Source of the DNA: JADKAV01 sp963769435
GTDB taxonomy: Bacteria > Actinomycetota > Actinomycetes > S36-B12 > UBA10799
DNA: 64,000 nt
NCBI GenBank assembly: GCA_963769435.1
Contig: CAVYLN010000002.1
Location: 868,001 to 932,000 of the forward strand
Direction of reading: 5' to 3'
The notes below the pieces were generated by a model. The model saw nothing but the letters and a program-made list of their open reading frames with translations. It was not told the origin of the DNA and did no database searches. Below, piece by piece: positions 54,681 through 63,380 of the stretch (position 1 is its first letter; each line of letters opens with the position of its first letter). A program made the position numbers and the translations under genes.

Positions 54681-54713
54681 CTGTGGGGCCGCCCGACCAG
54701 GGCGGCCCCACAG
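54681..54713 (+). terminator. Intrinsic terminator of the FN3 protein gene
   Basis: A perfect 14-base-pair stem (CTGTGGGGCCGCCC and its complement) with a five-base loop GACCA lies 16 bases after the stop codon and is followed by TTCTGT. It is the clearest terminator in the window. Confidence 0.88.
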
Positions 54714-54747
54714 TTCTGTGCCCAGGAAACCCCGCCCGGCAGCTTCT

Positions 54748-54785
54748 GTGCAGGATTGCCTTCACATGTGAACGCGATCCTGCAC
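54748..54785. repeat. Nested inverted repeat near the terminator
   Basis: Outer nine-base arms GTGCAGGAT and ATCCTGCAC enclose a perfect 12-base palindrome TTCACATGTGAA. It sits between the FN3 gene terminator and the opposing short gene, and could be a cruciform terminator for that gene or a protein-binding site. Confidence 0.55.
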
Positions 54786-54791
54786 GCGTGT

Positions 54792-55044
54792 TCACGGTTG
54801 CAGGTCGAAAGCGCGCCTCAACTGCGTGAGCAGGGGCGCGGTTGCCCGGCCGTCGAGTTTCCGGCACCTCCCGGCCCACCACCAGCAACTGGTCGGCCCA
54901 GCCCCGCGACTCGATCCGGGGAACCTCGCGCTGCGCCATCAAGGCCAAGGCCGCATAGAACCGGTCGGCATGTGCAGCCAACCGAGCGTCGGTGAGTTGC
55001 CGCAGTCGCTGCACCGTCCGGTCGAGTTCGATCTCGTAGTTCAC
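54792..55044 (-). CDS. Small conserved actinobacterial protein, one-base frameshift
   Basis: From GTG 55044, which overlaps the SGNH gene stop by four bases: VNYEIELDRTVQRLRQLTDARL, then DQLLVVGREVPE. Removing one A at the minus-strand AAA (54858-54860) gives ELDGRATAPLLTQLRRAFDLQP and a stop at 54792. The corrected frame has the helix-rich layout of small actinobacterial proteins that end with a TQLRRA-type helix. About 83 residues. Function unknown. The coupling to the SGNH gene supports reality. Confidence 0.65.
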
Positions 55045-56012
55045 GAAGGCTCGATCTCCAGTTCCTCCATCTCCGGTACGGGCTGTCTGCGCACGCGCCG
55101 GATCAGCGCCCACGGCCCACGCGGACCACGCCCGCCGGCCTCGAGGTGGGTTCCCGCCTCCTCGGCGGCGTCGATGGCGGCCTGCGACAACTCCATGACG
55201 GCCGCGGAAGTCTCATCACCGGGCTGCGGCGCGTCCAGAGCGGCCAGCACCGCGGGGAAGAGCACCTGGGTGACCCGCTCGTAACCCTCCGGACTGGGGT
55301 GGAACCTGTCGTCGGCGAACAGGTCCGGATCGGCACTGAACTCCGCACCCAACTCGTCGGCGAACGAAACCACGTGCGCGCCCTGCCGGACACACGCGAT
55401 CATCTGCGCGGCGGCCAGTTGTCTGCTGAGGCGGCGTGCGACCCATCGCAAGGGTTGCGGGATGGGTCGCACCGATCCGACGTCCGGACAGGTGCCGACC
55501 ACGACCTGACACCCCACGTCGCGCAGTCTGCGCACGGAGTCCTCGAGGTGACCGACGGCCACCTGCGGACGGCCCACGTGCGTCACGTCGTTGGCGCCGA
55601 TGATGATCACCGCGATCTGGGGGCGCAGGTGCAAGCCCCGGTCGACCTGCGCGGGCAGGTCCGCGCTGCGGGCTCCGACGGTGGCCGCGTTCATGAGGCG
55701 GACCGGTTGGTCCAGCACGTTGCTCATCCCCTGCGCGAGCATCGCCGCGGGTGTGTTGCGTGCGTGCTCCGCGCCCAGGCCGGCGGCGAGGGAGTCGCCG
55801 AGCATGACGAACCGCTGGGAGGTGCCCGACCGGCGCGGACCGTACAGGCCGTCGGCATACGGGGCAGCGGCCCGCCGTACGCCTATCTCCCGGCGTGCGT
55901 GGCGACCCTGCGCGAACGCGACCCCGAAAGCGGCAGCCCCCGCTCCGAGCAGCCCACCGCCGCCGTACGCGGCCGTCATCGCGATCCGCTTGGCATGTGC
56001 GGCACGAATCAT
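55041..56012 (-). CDS. SGNH/GDSL-type lipase or acylhydrolase
   Basis: A 323-residue protein with one N-terminal membrane helix (about 12-32) and an SGNH fold: VMLGDSLAAGLG (block I Ser), IIIGANDVTHVG (block III Asn, GxND), and ADDRFHPSPEGYERV (block V Asp-x-x-His). The domain lies outside the membrane and should hydrolyse an ester such as a lipid acyl or sugar O-acyl group. It lies next to an MBL-fold gene transcribed the same way. The C-terminal 70 residues are charged and probably cytoplasmic-like or disordered. Confidence 0.88.
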   Translation of the reverse strand: MIRAAHAKRIAMTAAYGGGGLLGAGAAAFGVAFAQGRHARREIGVRRAAAPYADGLYGPRRSGTSQRFVMLGDSLAAGLGAEHARNTPAAMLAQGMSNVLDQPVRLMNAATVGARSADLPAQVDRGLHLRPQIAVIIIGANDVTHVGRPQVAVGHLEDSVRRLRDVGCQVVVGTCPDVGSVRPIPQPLRWVARRLSRQLAAAQMIACVRQGAHVVSFADELGAEFSADPDLFADDRFHPSPEGYERVTQVLFPAVLAALDAPQPGDETSAAVMELSQAAIDAAEEAGTHLEAGGRGPRGPWALIRRVRRQPVPEMEELEIEPS

Positions 56013-56112
56013 CGGGCTGCGAGCCCCGGATCGGCCGCCTCTGTTGTGGGGGGTCGGACTTCCGAAAGGTTCGGCGCCAGCGGATGCTCCTCTTTCGACG
56101 ACCGCCTCGATC

Positions 56113-56820
56113 TCACGTCACCACACCTTTGCGACGCAGGAAACCACGCACGGACTCCCGAGCACCGGTGTTGATCTGCGGGCCGTGCGTGAACGCGGCC
56201 ACACGGTACTCGAGGTCACCCAGCACGGCAGCGGTCTTCCTGGTCAAAGGGAAGTCGGTGCAGAATGCTTTGACCGGCCAGGACATGCGACCGTTCATGT
56301 TGAAGATCGCGTCACCGGTGATGAGCACCCCCGAGTCGGCGTGCAGCAGGCTGGCATGGCCCGGCGTGTGCCCTGGCGTGTGGTGCACAGCCAAGCCGCC
56401 GGCGACATCGAGCAGATCGCCGTCGACAAAGGTGTCCGAGACGGGGCATGGTCTCCAACCCATGCCGGGCATCCGGTCCAGCACCCTCATGACCACCGAT
56501 TGCCCCGCCGGTGGCCGGCCCTCGCGGATGTACCGCGCATCGTCGGCATGCACCGACACGCCGTCGGCGCGCGACTGTTCGACCACCGTGGCCGCCGAGC
56601 CCGCATGGTCGAGATGGGCGTGGGTCAGCACGAGTCGCTGCACGTCCCGCGGGTGTTTGCCGATCTGCTGGAGCCCGGCCACGATCCGCTTGGTGGCGAA
56701 GCGTGTCCCGGCGTCCACCAGCGTGACGGACCCGTCCTGCTCGACGAACGCGAACGTGTTGATGAAGTCGCCGGCCGTCGGGATCCGGTAGACCCCGGGG
56801 CCGAGAGCGACGACAGTCAT
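56113..56820 (-). CDS. MBL-fold metallohydrolase
   Basis: A 235-residue protein with the metal motif THAHLDHAG (His, His, Asp, His), HHTPGHTPGH (third-site His) and ITGDAIFN (Asp bridging two metals). It is complete for a dinuclear zinc or iron hydrolase. Substrate is unknown; related proteins act on lactones, glyoxalase-type thioesters or RNA. No signal peptide. It is four bases from the Bax1-I gene stop. Confidence 0.85.
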   Translation of the reverse strand: MTVVALGPGVYRIPTAGDFINTFAFVEQDGSVTLVDAGTRFATKRIVAGLQQIGKHPRDVQRLVLTHAHLDHAGSAATVVEQSRADGVSVHADDARYIREGRPPAGQSVVMRVLDRMPGMGWRPCPVSDTFVDGDLLDVAGGLAVHHTPGHTPGHASLLHADSGVLITGDAIFNMNGRMSWPVKAFCTDFPLTRKTAAVLGDLEYRVAAFTHGPQINTGARESVRGFLRRKGVVT

Positions 56821-56824
56821 GTGC

Positions 56825-57655
56825 CTAGTTGTTGCTGTTCAGGATCGCGAGGAAGCGCAGGATCTCCAGGTAGAGCCACACGAGGGTGACCACCAGGCCC
56901 AACGTCATCCGCCACGCGAACACCTCAGGGGCACCTTCGTTGACTGCCTGCTCGATCGCGGCGAAATCCAGGTTGAGCGAGAACGCCGCCAGGGCCACAC
57001 CCGCCACACAGAGCAGGAGCCCCAGGCCGCCGACTCCGTAGAAACCCCAGCCGCCGCCGACGCCGAACAGCGCCGACACGAAACTGGCGAGAGCGATGAC
57101 CAGGTAGGAGACCATCGCCACCATCATCACCTTCATGAAGGTGCCGTTGACCCTGATGATCCGGGTGCGGTAGAGCACCAGCATGACCGCGAACGCCACG
57201 AACGTGCCGAGCACGGCTTGGGCGATGATGTTGGTCCCGTTGCCGGCCTGGTTCACGTAGTCCTGGTAGAACATGCTGATCCCACCGAGGAACACGCCCT
57301 CGACGGCCGAGTAGGAGAGCACGATCCCGGCCTTCGGGACCTTGCGGAAAGCACCGAAGAAGAAGAGTCCGAGGCCGACCAGCATGGCGACGAACGGCAG
57401 CCACGGCATCGTAGGGGTGAGCACCCAGCCGATTCCCGCACCCACGAGCAGCGCCACGAACGCCATCCCGGTCCGGGTCACGACGTCGTCGATGGTCATC
57501 GGGCGCCCAGCTGCCGGAATCCCGGTCGTGGGAGCAGTCTGCTGGTCGAGGGTGGCCGTGCCGGCAGCCGATTGCTGGTAGGCGTTCACCCCCTCGTTGT
57601 AGGCGAAGCCGGGCTGCTTCTCGATATCCCGGAACATCGGGTTCTTGGATTGCAT
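56825..57655 (-). CDS. Bax inhibitor-1/YccA family membrane protein
   Basis: A 276-residue protein with a polar N-terminus (about 1-60) and seven membrane segments. SYSAVEGVFLGGIS and the final segment VVTLVWLYLEILRFLAIL fit the YccA/YetJ group, which includes pH-sensitive calcium leak channels. GGAGG six bases before ATG 57655 is a strong ribosome binding site. The N-terminal Gln- and Ala-rich stretch is typical for actinobacterial members. Confidence 0.88.
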   Translation of the reverse strand: MQSKNPMFRDIEKQPGFAYNEGVNAYQQSAAGTATLDQQTAPTTGIPAAGRPMTIDDVVTRTGMAFVALLVGAGIGWVLTPTMPWLPFVAMLVGLGLFFFGAFRKVPKAGIVLSYSAVEGVFLGGISMFYQDYVNQAGNGTNIIAQAVLGTFVAFAVMLVLYRTRIIRVNGTFMKVMMVAMVSYLVIALASFVSALFGVGGGWGFYGVGGLGLLLCVAGVALAAFSLNLDFAAIEQAVNEGAPEVFAWRMTLGLVVTLVWLYLEILRFLAILNSNN

Positions 57656-57724
57656 GTGGTCCTCCTTGACTAACAGGGTATGGGCAACAGGGGTTCGCCG
57701 CCAATATTCAAGGCGTGTGAATCG

Positions 57725-59917
57725 TCACTTGCGCTTCAGGATTACCTTGATCCGGCCCTTGCCCTTCTCGTTCAAGGATTGCACCTGGACCCGCCACGGT
57801 CCGGCACCGACCCGCCTCACGGTCAACCTGGTGTCCTTGGTCCGGCGCCATTGGGTCACACCCTGCACCCGCACGCGATAGCGGGGTTTCAGCCCGGTAC
57901 GAAGGGGCTCGCGCCAGCGCACACGCAGGCCCGCCTTCTTGCGGACGGCACGCAACTTCCTGACCTTCCCCGGTTTGACCGGTGTTGCGATCCGGCGGGT
58001 TGCCGTCGGGCCCGCCCCGAGGTCGTTGGCCGCGCGGACGTCGAGGGTGTGACGCACACCCTTGGGCAACTTCCGCAACCAGATACGTGAGGTCGGCGCG
58101 ACAGTCGTCCACTCCGGCGGCGTCCGGTCGCGGCGGGTGAGCCTGAACTGCACTGCGGTCAGCGACTCGAAGGGCAATCGCAGTTCGACCCGCGCCGACG
58201 TCTTGGAGCGGTACTTGACCGAACGGATCTGCAAGGCGCCGGGCAGGGTCAGCGGCGTCGCGCTGTTCGACGTGGCCCAGGCGCCGGAGCCGAAGACGTT
58301 GCGTGCGGATACGCGCACCTCGTAGGGGACCCCGTTGGACAGCCCGCCGATGAGGCGTTGGCGAAGTGTGCTGGGCCAGATGTTCCCGTAGGCGGTCCAC
58401 TCCCCGCCGAGCCGCCGGTATTGCACGTCGTAGCCGGCGACGGGCGCACTGCCCGCATCTGCGGGTTCCTCCCACGAGGCGATCACGGCACTGTCCGCGG
58501 CGCTCAGGGTCACCGCGGACGGGGCGCCGGGAACTCTGGGTGCGTAGCGCAAGGCGGCATCGACATCGAGCAGACCCGCACCACAGGACCCCTGACAACT
58601 GCTGAACGCCGGGAACGGGCGCACCGTCTTCCGAAGCCGCTCATCGATCGCAGCGGGACCCTGTCCGGTGACCGACCGGGCCATGGCGGCGGCCGCCGAC
58701 ACGAATGGGGCGGCCATGCTCGTGCCGTAGTACTCCTCGTATCCCGGCGCAGCAGGAGACTGCGTGCCGAGGTTGACGGTGCTGAGGATGCCGGTACCGG
58801 CCGAACCCTTCACGCCCCCCGGCGCGAAGATCGGCAGATCCCGGCCGTCGACCCCGAAATTCGAGTACCAGGCCCGGTCGCCGCTACGGTTCACCGCCCC
58901 CACAGCCAACAGGTCGTAGCATCCGGCGGGCGACACCTCGGTGATCGGTCCGGCCCCGTTGCCTGCGGACACAACCACGTTGGATCCCCGGCTCCGGGCG
59001 TCGTCGATGGCCGCCTGCACGAACGGCTGACATACGGAGTCCGACGACACCGACAGGTTGATCACATCCGCGGGCGTCGGATTGGCCGCAGTGCCGGGCA
59101 CATCCCCGCCGGAGGCCCAGGTGACCGCTGCCGCCACATCGGACATCGTGCCACCACACTTGCCGAGGGCTCGTACGGGCAGGATCTGCGACCCCGCGGA
59201 CAGCCCAGAGACGCCGATCGCGTTGTTCTGAACCGCCGCTGCTATCCCCGCCACATGGGTCCCGTGCCATGAACTCGGCGCCGACTGACAGCCCGCGAAG
59301 GTCTCCGGGTGCTCAATCAGGTCCTGGGCGCTGACCCAGTCCCCAGGATCCGAGGCATCCGGATCCCTGCCGTCGCTGTCGTTGGCGACCACACTGTCGG
59401 TCACCATGTCGAAACCAGGGAGGACCTGTGCGTCCAGGTCGGGATGCGAAGTGATCCCGGTGTCGATCACGGCGATCACCTGACCCTCACCTGTCGTCAA
59501 CGACCAGGCTGGCACCGCCGCGACCCCGCTCACCGGATCTGTCAGTGCCCACTGAGCGGGGAAATCGGGGTCGTCGACGGCAGCGTCTATCGTCACCCTG
59601 GTGTCCAGGTCCACTCGCTGCACACCATCGCGCGACTCGATCTCCCGGGCCGCGCGCAGGGCCTGGGCCCGACTGACCCCCTCGATCGCCACCGCCGTGA
59701 TGCCGGGTGCGACCGGACTGCGCTCGGTATCGGCATCATCGAGCGCCTGCCCCACCAACGATTCGGCCCTGGACGCCGACGTACCCGGTTCCCGTGTCAC
59801 CACGAGCCCGACCACCTCGTGGGATGGCGCGGGGTCCGCCGACGCCGGGGCACCGGTGACCAGGGCCGCGACGACCGCAATCGCCGCAGCCCCAGCGAAC
59901 GAACGTGGACCCAGCAT
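57725..59917 (-). CDS. Secreted subtilisin-like serine protease with FN3 domains
   Basis: A 730-residue exported protease (ATG 59917; GTG 59938 is an alternative). After a signal peptide (about 1-28) and a propeptide (about 35-105), the S8 domain has VIAVIDTGI (Asp), WHGTHVAGIAAAVQNN (His), NVVVSAGNGAG (oxyanion Asn) and GTSMAAPFVSAAAA (Ser). Two fibronectin type III-like domains (about 455-545 and 550-640) and a third, Lys/Arg-rich repeat follow. Four paired Cys suggest disulfides. It could process surface proteins such as the FN3 protein upstream; this is speculation. Confidence 0.92.
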   Translation of the reverse strand: MLGPRSFAGAAAIAVVAALVTGAPASADPAPSHEVVGLVVTREPGTSASRAESLVGQALDDADTERSPVAPGITAVAIEGVSRAQALRAAREIESRDGVQRVDLDTRVTIDAAVDDPDFPAQWALTDPVSGVAAVPAWSLTTGEGQVIAVIDTGITSHPDLDAQVLPGFDMVTDSVVANDSDGRDPDASDPGDWVSAQDLIEHPETFAGCQSAPSSWHGTHVAGIAAAVQNNAIGVSGLSAGSQILPVRALGKCGGTMSDVAAAVTWASGGDVPGTAANPTPADVINLSVSSDSVCQPFVQAAIDDARSRGSNVVVSAGNGAGPITEVSPAGCYDLLAVGAVNRSGDRAWYSNFGVDGRDLPIFAPGGVKGSAGTGILSTVNLGTQSPAAPGYEEYYGTSMAAPFVSAAAAMARSVTGQGPAAIDERLRKTVRPFPAFSSCQGSCGAGLLDVDAALRYAPRVPGAPSAVTLSAADSAVIASWEEPADAGSAPVAGYDVQYRRLGGEWTAYGNIWPSTLRQRLIGGLSNGVPYEVRVSARNVFGSGAWATSNSATPLTLPGALQIRSVKYRSKTSARVELRLPFESLTAVQFRLTRRDRTPPEWTTVAPTSRIWLRKLPKGVRHTLDVRAANDLGAGPTATRRIATPVKPGKVRKLRAVRKKAGLRVRWREPLRTGLKPRYRVRVQGVTQWRRTKDTRLTVRRVGAGPWRVQVQSLNEKGKGRIKVILKRK

Positions 59918-60020
59918 CACTTCAGGGTACGTGCTCACGGCCGTGGGACGCTGCTACCTGTCCGATGGTTCCCACGACCCGAGGCGGGAACCGGCCCCAT
60001 GCGCATAACTCGGGCCGGCT

Positions 60021-60254
60021 CCATAGCCCACGCGACCCGACCCGCCGCACGCGGCGGGTCGTGCCCGGGGCGGGAACCGGCCCCACGCTGACGCGTCGGC
60101 CCTCCCAAATCCATAGCCCACGCGACCCGACCCGCCGCACGCGGCGGGTCGTGCCCGGGGCGGGAACCGGCCCCACGCTGACGCGTCGGCCCTCCCAAAT
60201 CCATAGCCCACGCGACCCGACCCGCCGCACGCGGCGGGTCGTGCCCGGGGCGGG
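60021..60254. repeat. 90-bp tandem repeat containing tRNA-Leu 3' sequence
   Basis: Two full identical units (60021-60110, 60111-60200) and a partial third (60201-60254) that ends inside the tRNA-Leu gene. Each unit has the hairpin GACCCGCCGC/GCGGCGGGTC and the block GTGCCCGGGGCGGGA, which equals the last bases of the tRNA. A decayed fourth copy is visible from about 59975. The hairpin right after the tRNA is likely its terminator. Confidence 0.9.
60219..60240 (-). terminator. Terminator hairpin just after tRNA-Leu
   Basis: A ten-base perfect stem with a two-base loop begins one base past the tRNA 3' end. The same hairpin is repeated at 60129-60150 and 60039-60060 within the tandem repeat. 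Confidence 0.7.
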
Positions 60255-60323
60255 ATTTGAACCCGCACGTCTTTCGACCCTCGGGTTTAAGCCGAGTGCG
60301 TCTGCCAGTTTCGCCACCCGGGC
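60242..60323 (-). tRNA. tRNA-Leu(UAA)
   Basis: 82 bases with an acceptor stem GCCCGGG paired to CCCGGGC, a long variable arm typical of leucine tRNA, D-loop GGCAGACGC, anticodon arm CTCGG-CTTAAAC-CCGAG giving anticodon UAA, and the T-arm GCGGGTTCAAATCCCGC. CCA is not encoded. The 3' end is copied in the adjacent tandem repeat. Confidence 0.95.
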
Positions 60324-60389
60324 GACGAGGCCAAGGGTAGTACCTGGGTCACGGTCCTGGATGCCACCCGCGGCGGCACGCGGTCACGG

Positions 60390-60926
60390 CTAGTCCAGGT
60401 ACACCTTGCGTTTGTGCACCCCGGCGGCCGACACCACCCGGTCCAGGAAAAGGAACCCGTCGAGGTGGTCGACTTCGTGCTGGATCGCGCGTGCCTCGAA
60501 GGCATCCGTGACGATCGTTACCGCCTCCCCCGAGAGGGGAAGTTGCCCCGTCACAGTCAGCCGCGTGGCCCGTTTGACGTCCCCGGTGAAGTCGGGCACC
60601 GACATGCAGCCCTCGCGAGCCTTCTCGTTGCGGGAAGCCTGTTCGATACGCGGGTTCACCAGCACGAATCGGCCGTGGCAGGTGCGTGTCTTGGGATGGG
60701 TGCTGACGTCCAAGCAGAAGACCCGCCAGCCCACGCCCACCTGGTTCGCCGCCAGCCCGACACATCCCGGGGAGACGTCCATGGTCGCCAGCAGGTCGGC
60801 CGCCAGTCGCACCACTTCTTCGGCGGTCGGATCGACCTCCGTGCAGGCTGCCGAGAGCACGGGGTGCGGCGCTGCCACGACCGGTCGGACCTCGCCCATC
60901 GGCAGGTCCACGGCCAATGCGGTCAT
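60390..60926 (-). CDS. def: Peptide deformylase
   Basis: A 178-residue metalloenzyme removing the formyl group from nascent proteins. The three motifs are GLAANQVG (GxGxAAxQ type), EGCMSVP (metal Cys; Met replaces the usual Leu) and QHEVDHLDG (two metal His and catalytic Glu). Overlap of the start with the ACT-domain gene (ATGA-type) indicates co-translation. Length is normal for actinobacterial class I deformylases. Confidence 0.94.
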   Translation of the reverse strand: MTALAVDLPMGEVRPVVAAPHPVLSAACTEVDPTAEEVVRLAADLLATMDVSPGCVGLAANQVGVGWRVFCLDVSTHPKTRTCHGRFVLVNPRIEQASRNEKAREGCMSVPDFTGDVKRATRLTVTGQLPLSGEAVTIVTDAFEARAIQHEVDHLDGFLFLDRVVSAAGVHKRKVYLD

Positions 60927-61441
60927 AGGACGTCCGTGTCCGTGGGCTGGACGGTCACATCGACGCCGACAGTCTCCCCGACCGCCTTCAGCGCGGCGGT
61001 CAGTCTCTCGCCATCTGCGAAGGACGGGAAGTCCGCCTCCGCCACGACGACGTAGAGTCCTCCTCCCAGTCGCGTCTGGAGGTCTGTGATGTTCCCTCCG
61101 TACGAGGCGATCGCGCCGGTGATCGCGGCCACGATCCCGACCCTGTCGGCACCATGCACGCTGATGACGAAGGACTGCGCCTCAGCAGTCGACTCCACCT
61201 GCTCGTCGGTGACGGGAAGGACACTGACGACGAGGTCATCGCCTTCGAGGAATGCCAGGTCTGCAGCCACATCCTCCACCGTGGCATCGGTGCCGACCAC
61301 AAGGGTCCAGGCGAAATGCCCACGCAGCAAGGTCATCGACGAGTCCTCGACGTTCGCGTCCCGCAGTGCCAGCGCGGCGGTCACATCCGCGATGATCCCT
61401 GGCCGGTCGTGTCCGAGAACGGTGATTGCCAAAGGCGCCAT
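60923..61441 (-). CDS. Double ACT-domain protein (GcvR-like)
   Basis: A 172-residue protein made of two ACT domains: AITVLGHDRPGIIADVTAALA (about 4-24) and FVISVHGADRVGIVAAITGAIA (about 92-113). Glycine cleavage repressor-like proteins share this layout and bind amino acids; a role in amino-acid sensing is likely, with no DNA-binding domain. ATG 61441 follows AAGGTG and is ten bases after the ppx stop. Confidence 0.85.
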   Translation of the reverse strand: MAPLAITVLGHDRPGIIADVTAALALRDANVEDSSMTLLRGHFAWTLVVGTDATVEDVAADLAFLEGDDLVVSVLPVTDEQVESTAEAQSFVISVHGADRVGIVAAITGAIASYGGNITDLQTRLGGGLYVVVAEADFPSFADGERLTAALKAVGETVGVDVTVQPTDTDVL

Positions 61442-61451
61442 GGGTGGCACC

Positions 61452-62369
61452 TTACTGTGCTGCGCCGGCCAGTTCGAGCGCGATCCCGTCGAGGATGTCG
61501 TGCTCGCTGACGACAACCTCGTCGAACCTGCCGAGTTCCAGGATCCGGTCCAGCACCAGCGCGCCACCTCCGATCACGTCCACCCGACCCGGATGCATAA
61601 CAGGTTCAGACGCCCGCAGATCGCGGCTGGCTTCGAGCATCTGGACGGTGACCGCGTGGACCTGCGAGCGCGGGATGCGACTGCCGTGGATGCGCCGCGA
61701 ATCGTATTCGGGAAGGCCGAGTGCCAGCGCCGCGACCGTGGTCACCGAACCGGCCAGGCCGATGATGCGATCGGCCCGGTCGAACCGCGTGACCGTCAAT
61801 GCGTCGTGCACCGCGGCATCGATGTCCTCAATGGCCGCGGAGATCTCGTCTGCTGTCGGGGGGTCGGACCGCAGGTGCCGTTCGGTCATCCGCACACAGC
61901 CGACGTTCTCGCTGACCGCCGCCTCCACATCACTTCGCCCCACCACGAATTCGGTCGATCCACCGCCGATGTCCACCACAGCGACGCGATCCCGCACATC
62001 GAGCACCGACACCGCGCCCCGGAAACTCAGACTCGCCTCCTCGCTCCCATCGATGACCTCTGGCGCGACACCGAGTCGATCGACCACGCCGGCCACGAAG
62101 ACTTCCGCGTTGTCGGCGTCACGCGAGGCCGACGTCGCAACCATCCGGATCCGATCGGCACCCGCGGCCCGAATCTGCTCGGCGTAATCACTGACCGCGC
62201 GCCACGTCCGTTCAACGGCGGCGTCGTCCAGTCGTCCGGTCACATCGACACCCTGCCCGAGCCGGACCACGCGCATCTGACGGGTGACATCCGTCAGGCC
62301 GGAGGGTGTCACGTCCGCGATCAGTAGCCTGATCGAGTTGGTGCCACAATCGATCGCGGCGACCCTCAT
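61452..62369 (-). CDS. ppx: Ppx/GppA-type exopolyphosphatase
   Basis: A 305-residue protein of the actin-fold phosphatase family. MRVAAIDCGTNSIRLLIAD is the phosphate-1 motif, VDIGGGSTEFVVG the phosphate-2 motif, and IIGLAGSVTTVAALAL and RVDVIGGGALVLDRIL the adenosine-like region. It removes terminal phosphate from polyphosphate or pppGpp. ATG 62369 overlaps the DUF501 stop by four bases. The short form, without the HD-like C-terminus, is usual for actinobacteria. Confidence 0.92.
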   Translation of the reverse strand: MRVAAIDCGTNSIRLLIADVTPSGLTDVTRQMRVVRLGQGVDVTGRLDDAAVERTWRAVSDYAEQIRAAGADRIRMVATSASRDADNAEVFVAGVVDRLGVAPEVIDGSEEASLSFRGAVSVLDVRDRVAVVDIGGGSTEFVVGRSDVEAAVSENVGCVRMTERHLRSDPPTADEISAAIEDIDAAVHDALTVTRFDRADRIIGLAGSVTTVAALALGLPEYDSRRIHGSRIPRSQVHAVTVQMLEASRDLRASEPVMHPGRVDVIGGGALVLDRILELGRFDEVVVSEHDILDGIALELAGAAQ

Positions 62370-62878
62370 CCCCCGTCCTCCAGACAGCGGCCGGGCCGAT
62401 CCAGGACACCCCTGAGCCGCAACTCGTCGAGGGCCTCGTCCCCTAGCGGGTTCACACCGGGTCCCATGGCCAGTGACTGGCCGACGAGTACGTGCAGACA
62501 CTTGACCCGATCCGGCATGCCACCTGCTGAGATGCCGTCGATCTCCCAGACCTCACCGAACTGCGCACGTGCCTGCAGGTAGGACTCGTGGGCAGCCCGG
62601 TACGCCCGGGCGGTCTCCGGCTCCTGGGACAGCCGCTGCTGCATGACCGCCATCATGCCCTCGGACTCCAGGGTGGAGATGGCGGCGTTCAGACGTGGAC
62701 AGGTCACGTAGTAGAAGGTCGGGAAAGGGGTTCCGTCCTGCAACCGGGGCGATGTGCTGACCACTTGCGGTTGGCCACATCCGCAGCGGGCGGCGATGGC
62801 CACCACATCCCGCGCGGGGCGGCCGAGTTGGCGGCTCACGACGTCCAGATCCGAGTCCACCGGCTCAGCGGGGGGCAT
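62366..62878 (-). CDS. DUF501 family protein
   Basis: A 170-residue protein: DVVSRQLGRPARDVVAIAARCGCGQPQVV, then FPTFYYVTCPRLNAAISTLESEGMM and GMPDRVKCLHVLVGQSLAMGPGVNPLGDEAL, the DUF501 pattern, with Cys and His pairs (CGCG, TCP, KCLH) that may bind metal. Function unknown; it always neighbours ftsB and ppx in actinobacteria. ATG 62878 overlaps the ftsB end. Confidence 0.92.
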   Translation of the reverse strand: MPPAEPVDSDLDVVSRQLGRPARDVVAIAARCGCGQPQVVSTSPRLQDGTPFPTFYYVTCPRLNAAISTLESEGMMAVMQQRLSQEPETARAYRAAHESYLQARAQFGEVWEIDGISAGGMPDRVKCLHVLVGQSLAMGPGVNPLGDEALDELRLRGVLDRPGRCLEDGG

Positions 62879-63332
62879 CGGGCCGCACACTCACCACGGA
62901 CTCGTCGGGTTGTTGCTGTGCCTGCTGAACGGAGCGCAGAGCGCGCTCGTACCACGCGGAGTTGTCCTCGACGTCCTGGGACAGGGGTTGCGGCTGCGGA
63001 TCCGACGACGGCGGATCGGTGACCACATACCCGGTCTCGCCCGGGTACTGCAGGTGGAAGCGTTCCCTGGCCTGGGCCACCGCGTAGTCATCGTCGGCCC
63101 AGAGGTCGGCCTCCTTCTGCAGGGCATCGACCCGTTCCCGCTGGGCAGCCGTGGTCACCTCGAGTTCGGCGATCATCGACCGCTGGTTGAGGAACTCCCG
63201 CAGAGGCAGCGCGAGGGTCAGCAGCAGTGCTGCGCCGATGATGACCACGACGGTGAGGCGTCCAGTGGTCAGCCCCGGGCGCTGAGCCGCCCGGATCGTG
63301 CTGGTCCTGTCCACGGTCCTAGCGTCACCCAC
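62865..63332 (-). CDS. Septum formation initiator (FtsB/DivIC-like)
   Basis: A 155-residue bitopic protein: cytoplasmic N-terminus (about 1-26), TM helix (LTVVVIIGAALLLTLALPL, about 26-44), extracytoplasmic coiled coil (IAELEVTTAAQRERVDALQKE) and the VAQARERFHLQYPGETGYVV motif of DivIC proteins. It stabilises the divisome. The long acidic, Gln-rich C-terminus is common in actinobacteria. Heads an operon DUF501-ppx-ACT-def. Confidence 0.9.
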   Translation of the reverse strand: MGDARTVDRTSTIRAAQRPGLTTGRLTVVVIIGAALLLTLALPLREFLNQRSMIAELEVTTAAQRERVDALQKEADLWADDDYAVAQARERFHLQYPGETGYVVTDPPSSDPQPQPLSQDVEDNSAWYERALRSVQQAQQQPDESVVSVRPDAPR

Positions 63333-63380
63333 CCCGGTCCATCCCTTGCGTATTCGCAGGATATCCGGCGTGTTGGCCAG

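Noticed and set aside
59922..60317. 131-codon frame with 30-residue repeats
   Set aside because: It is the 90-bp tandem repeat plus the tRNA read in translation; 90 is divisible by three, so the frame stays open by chance.
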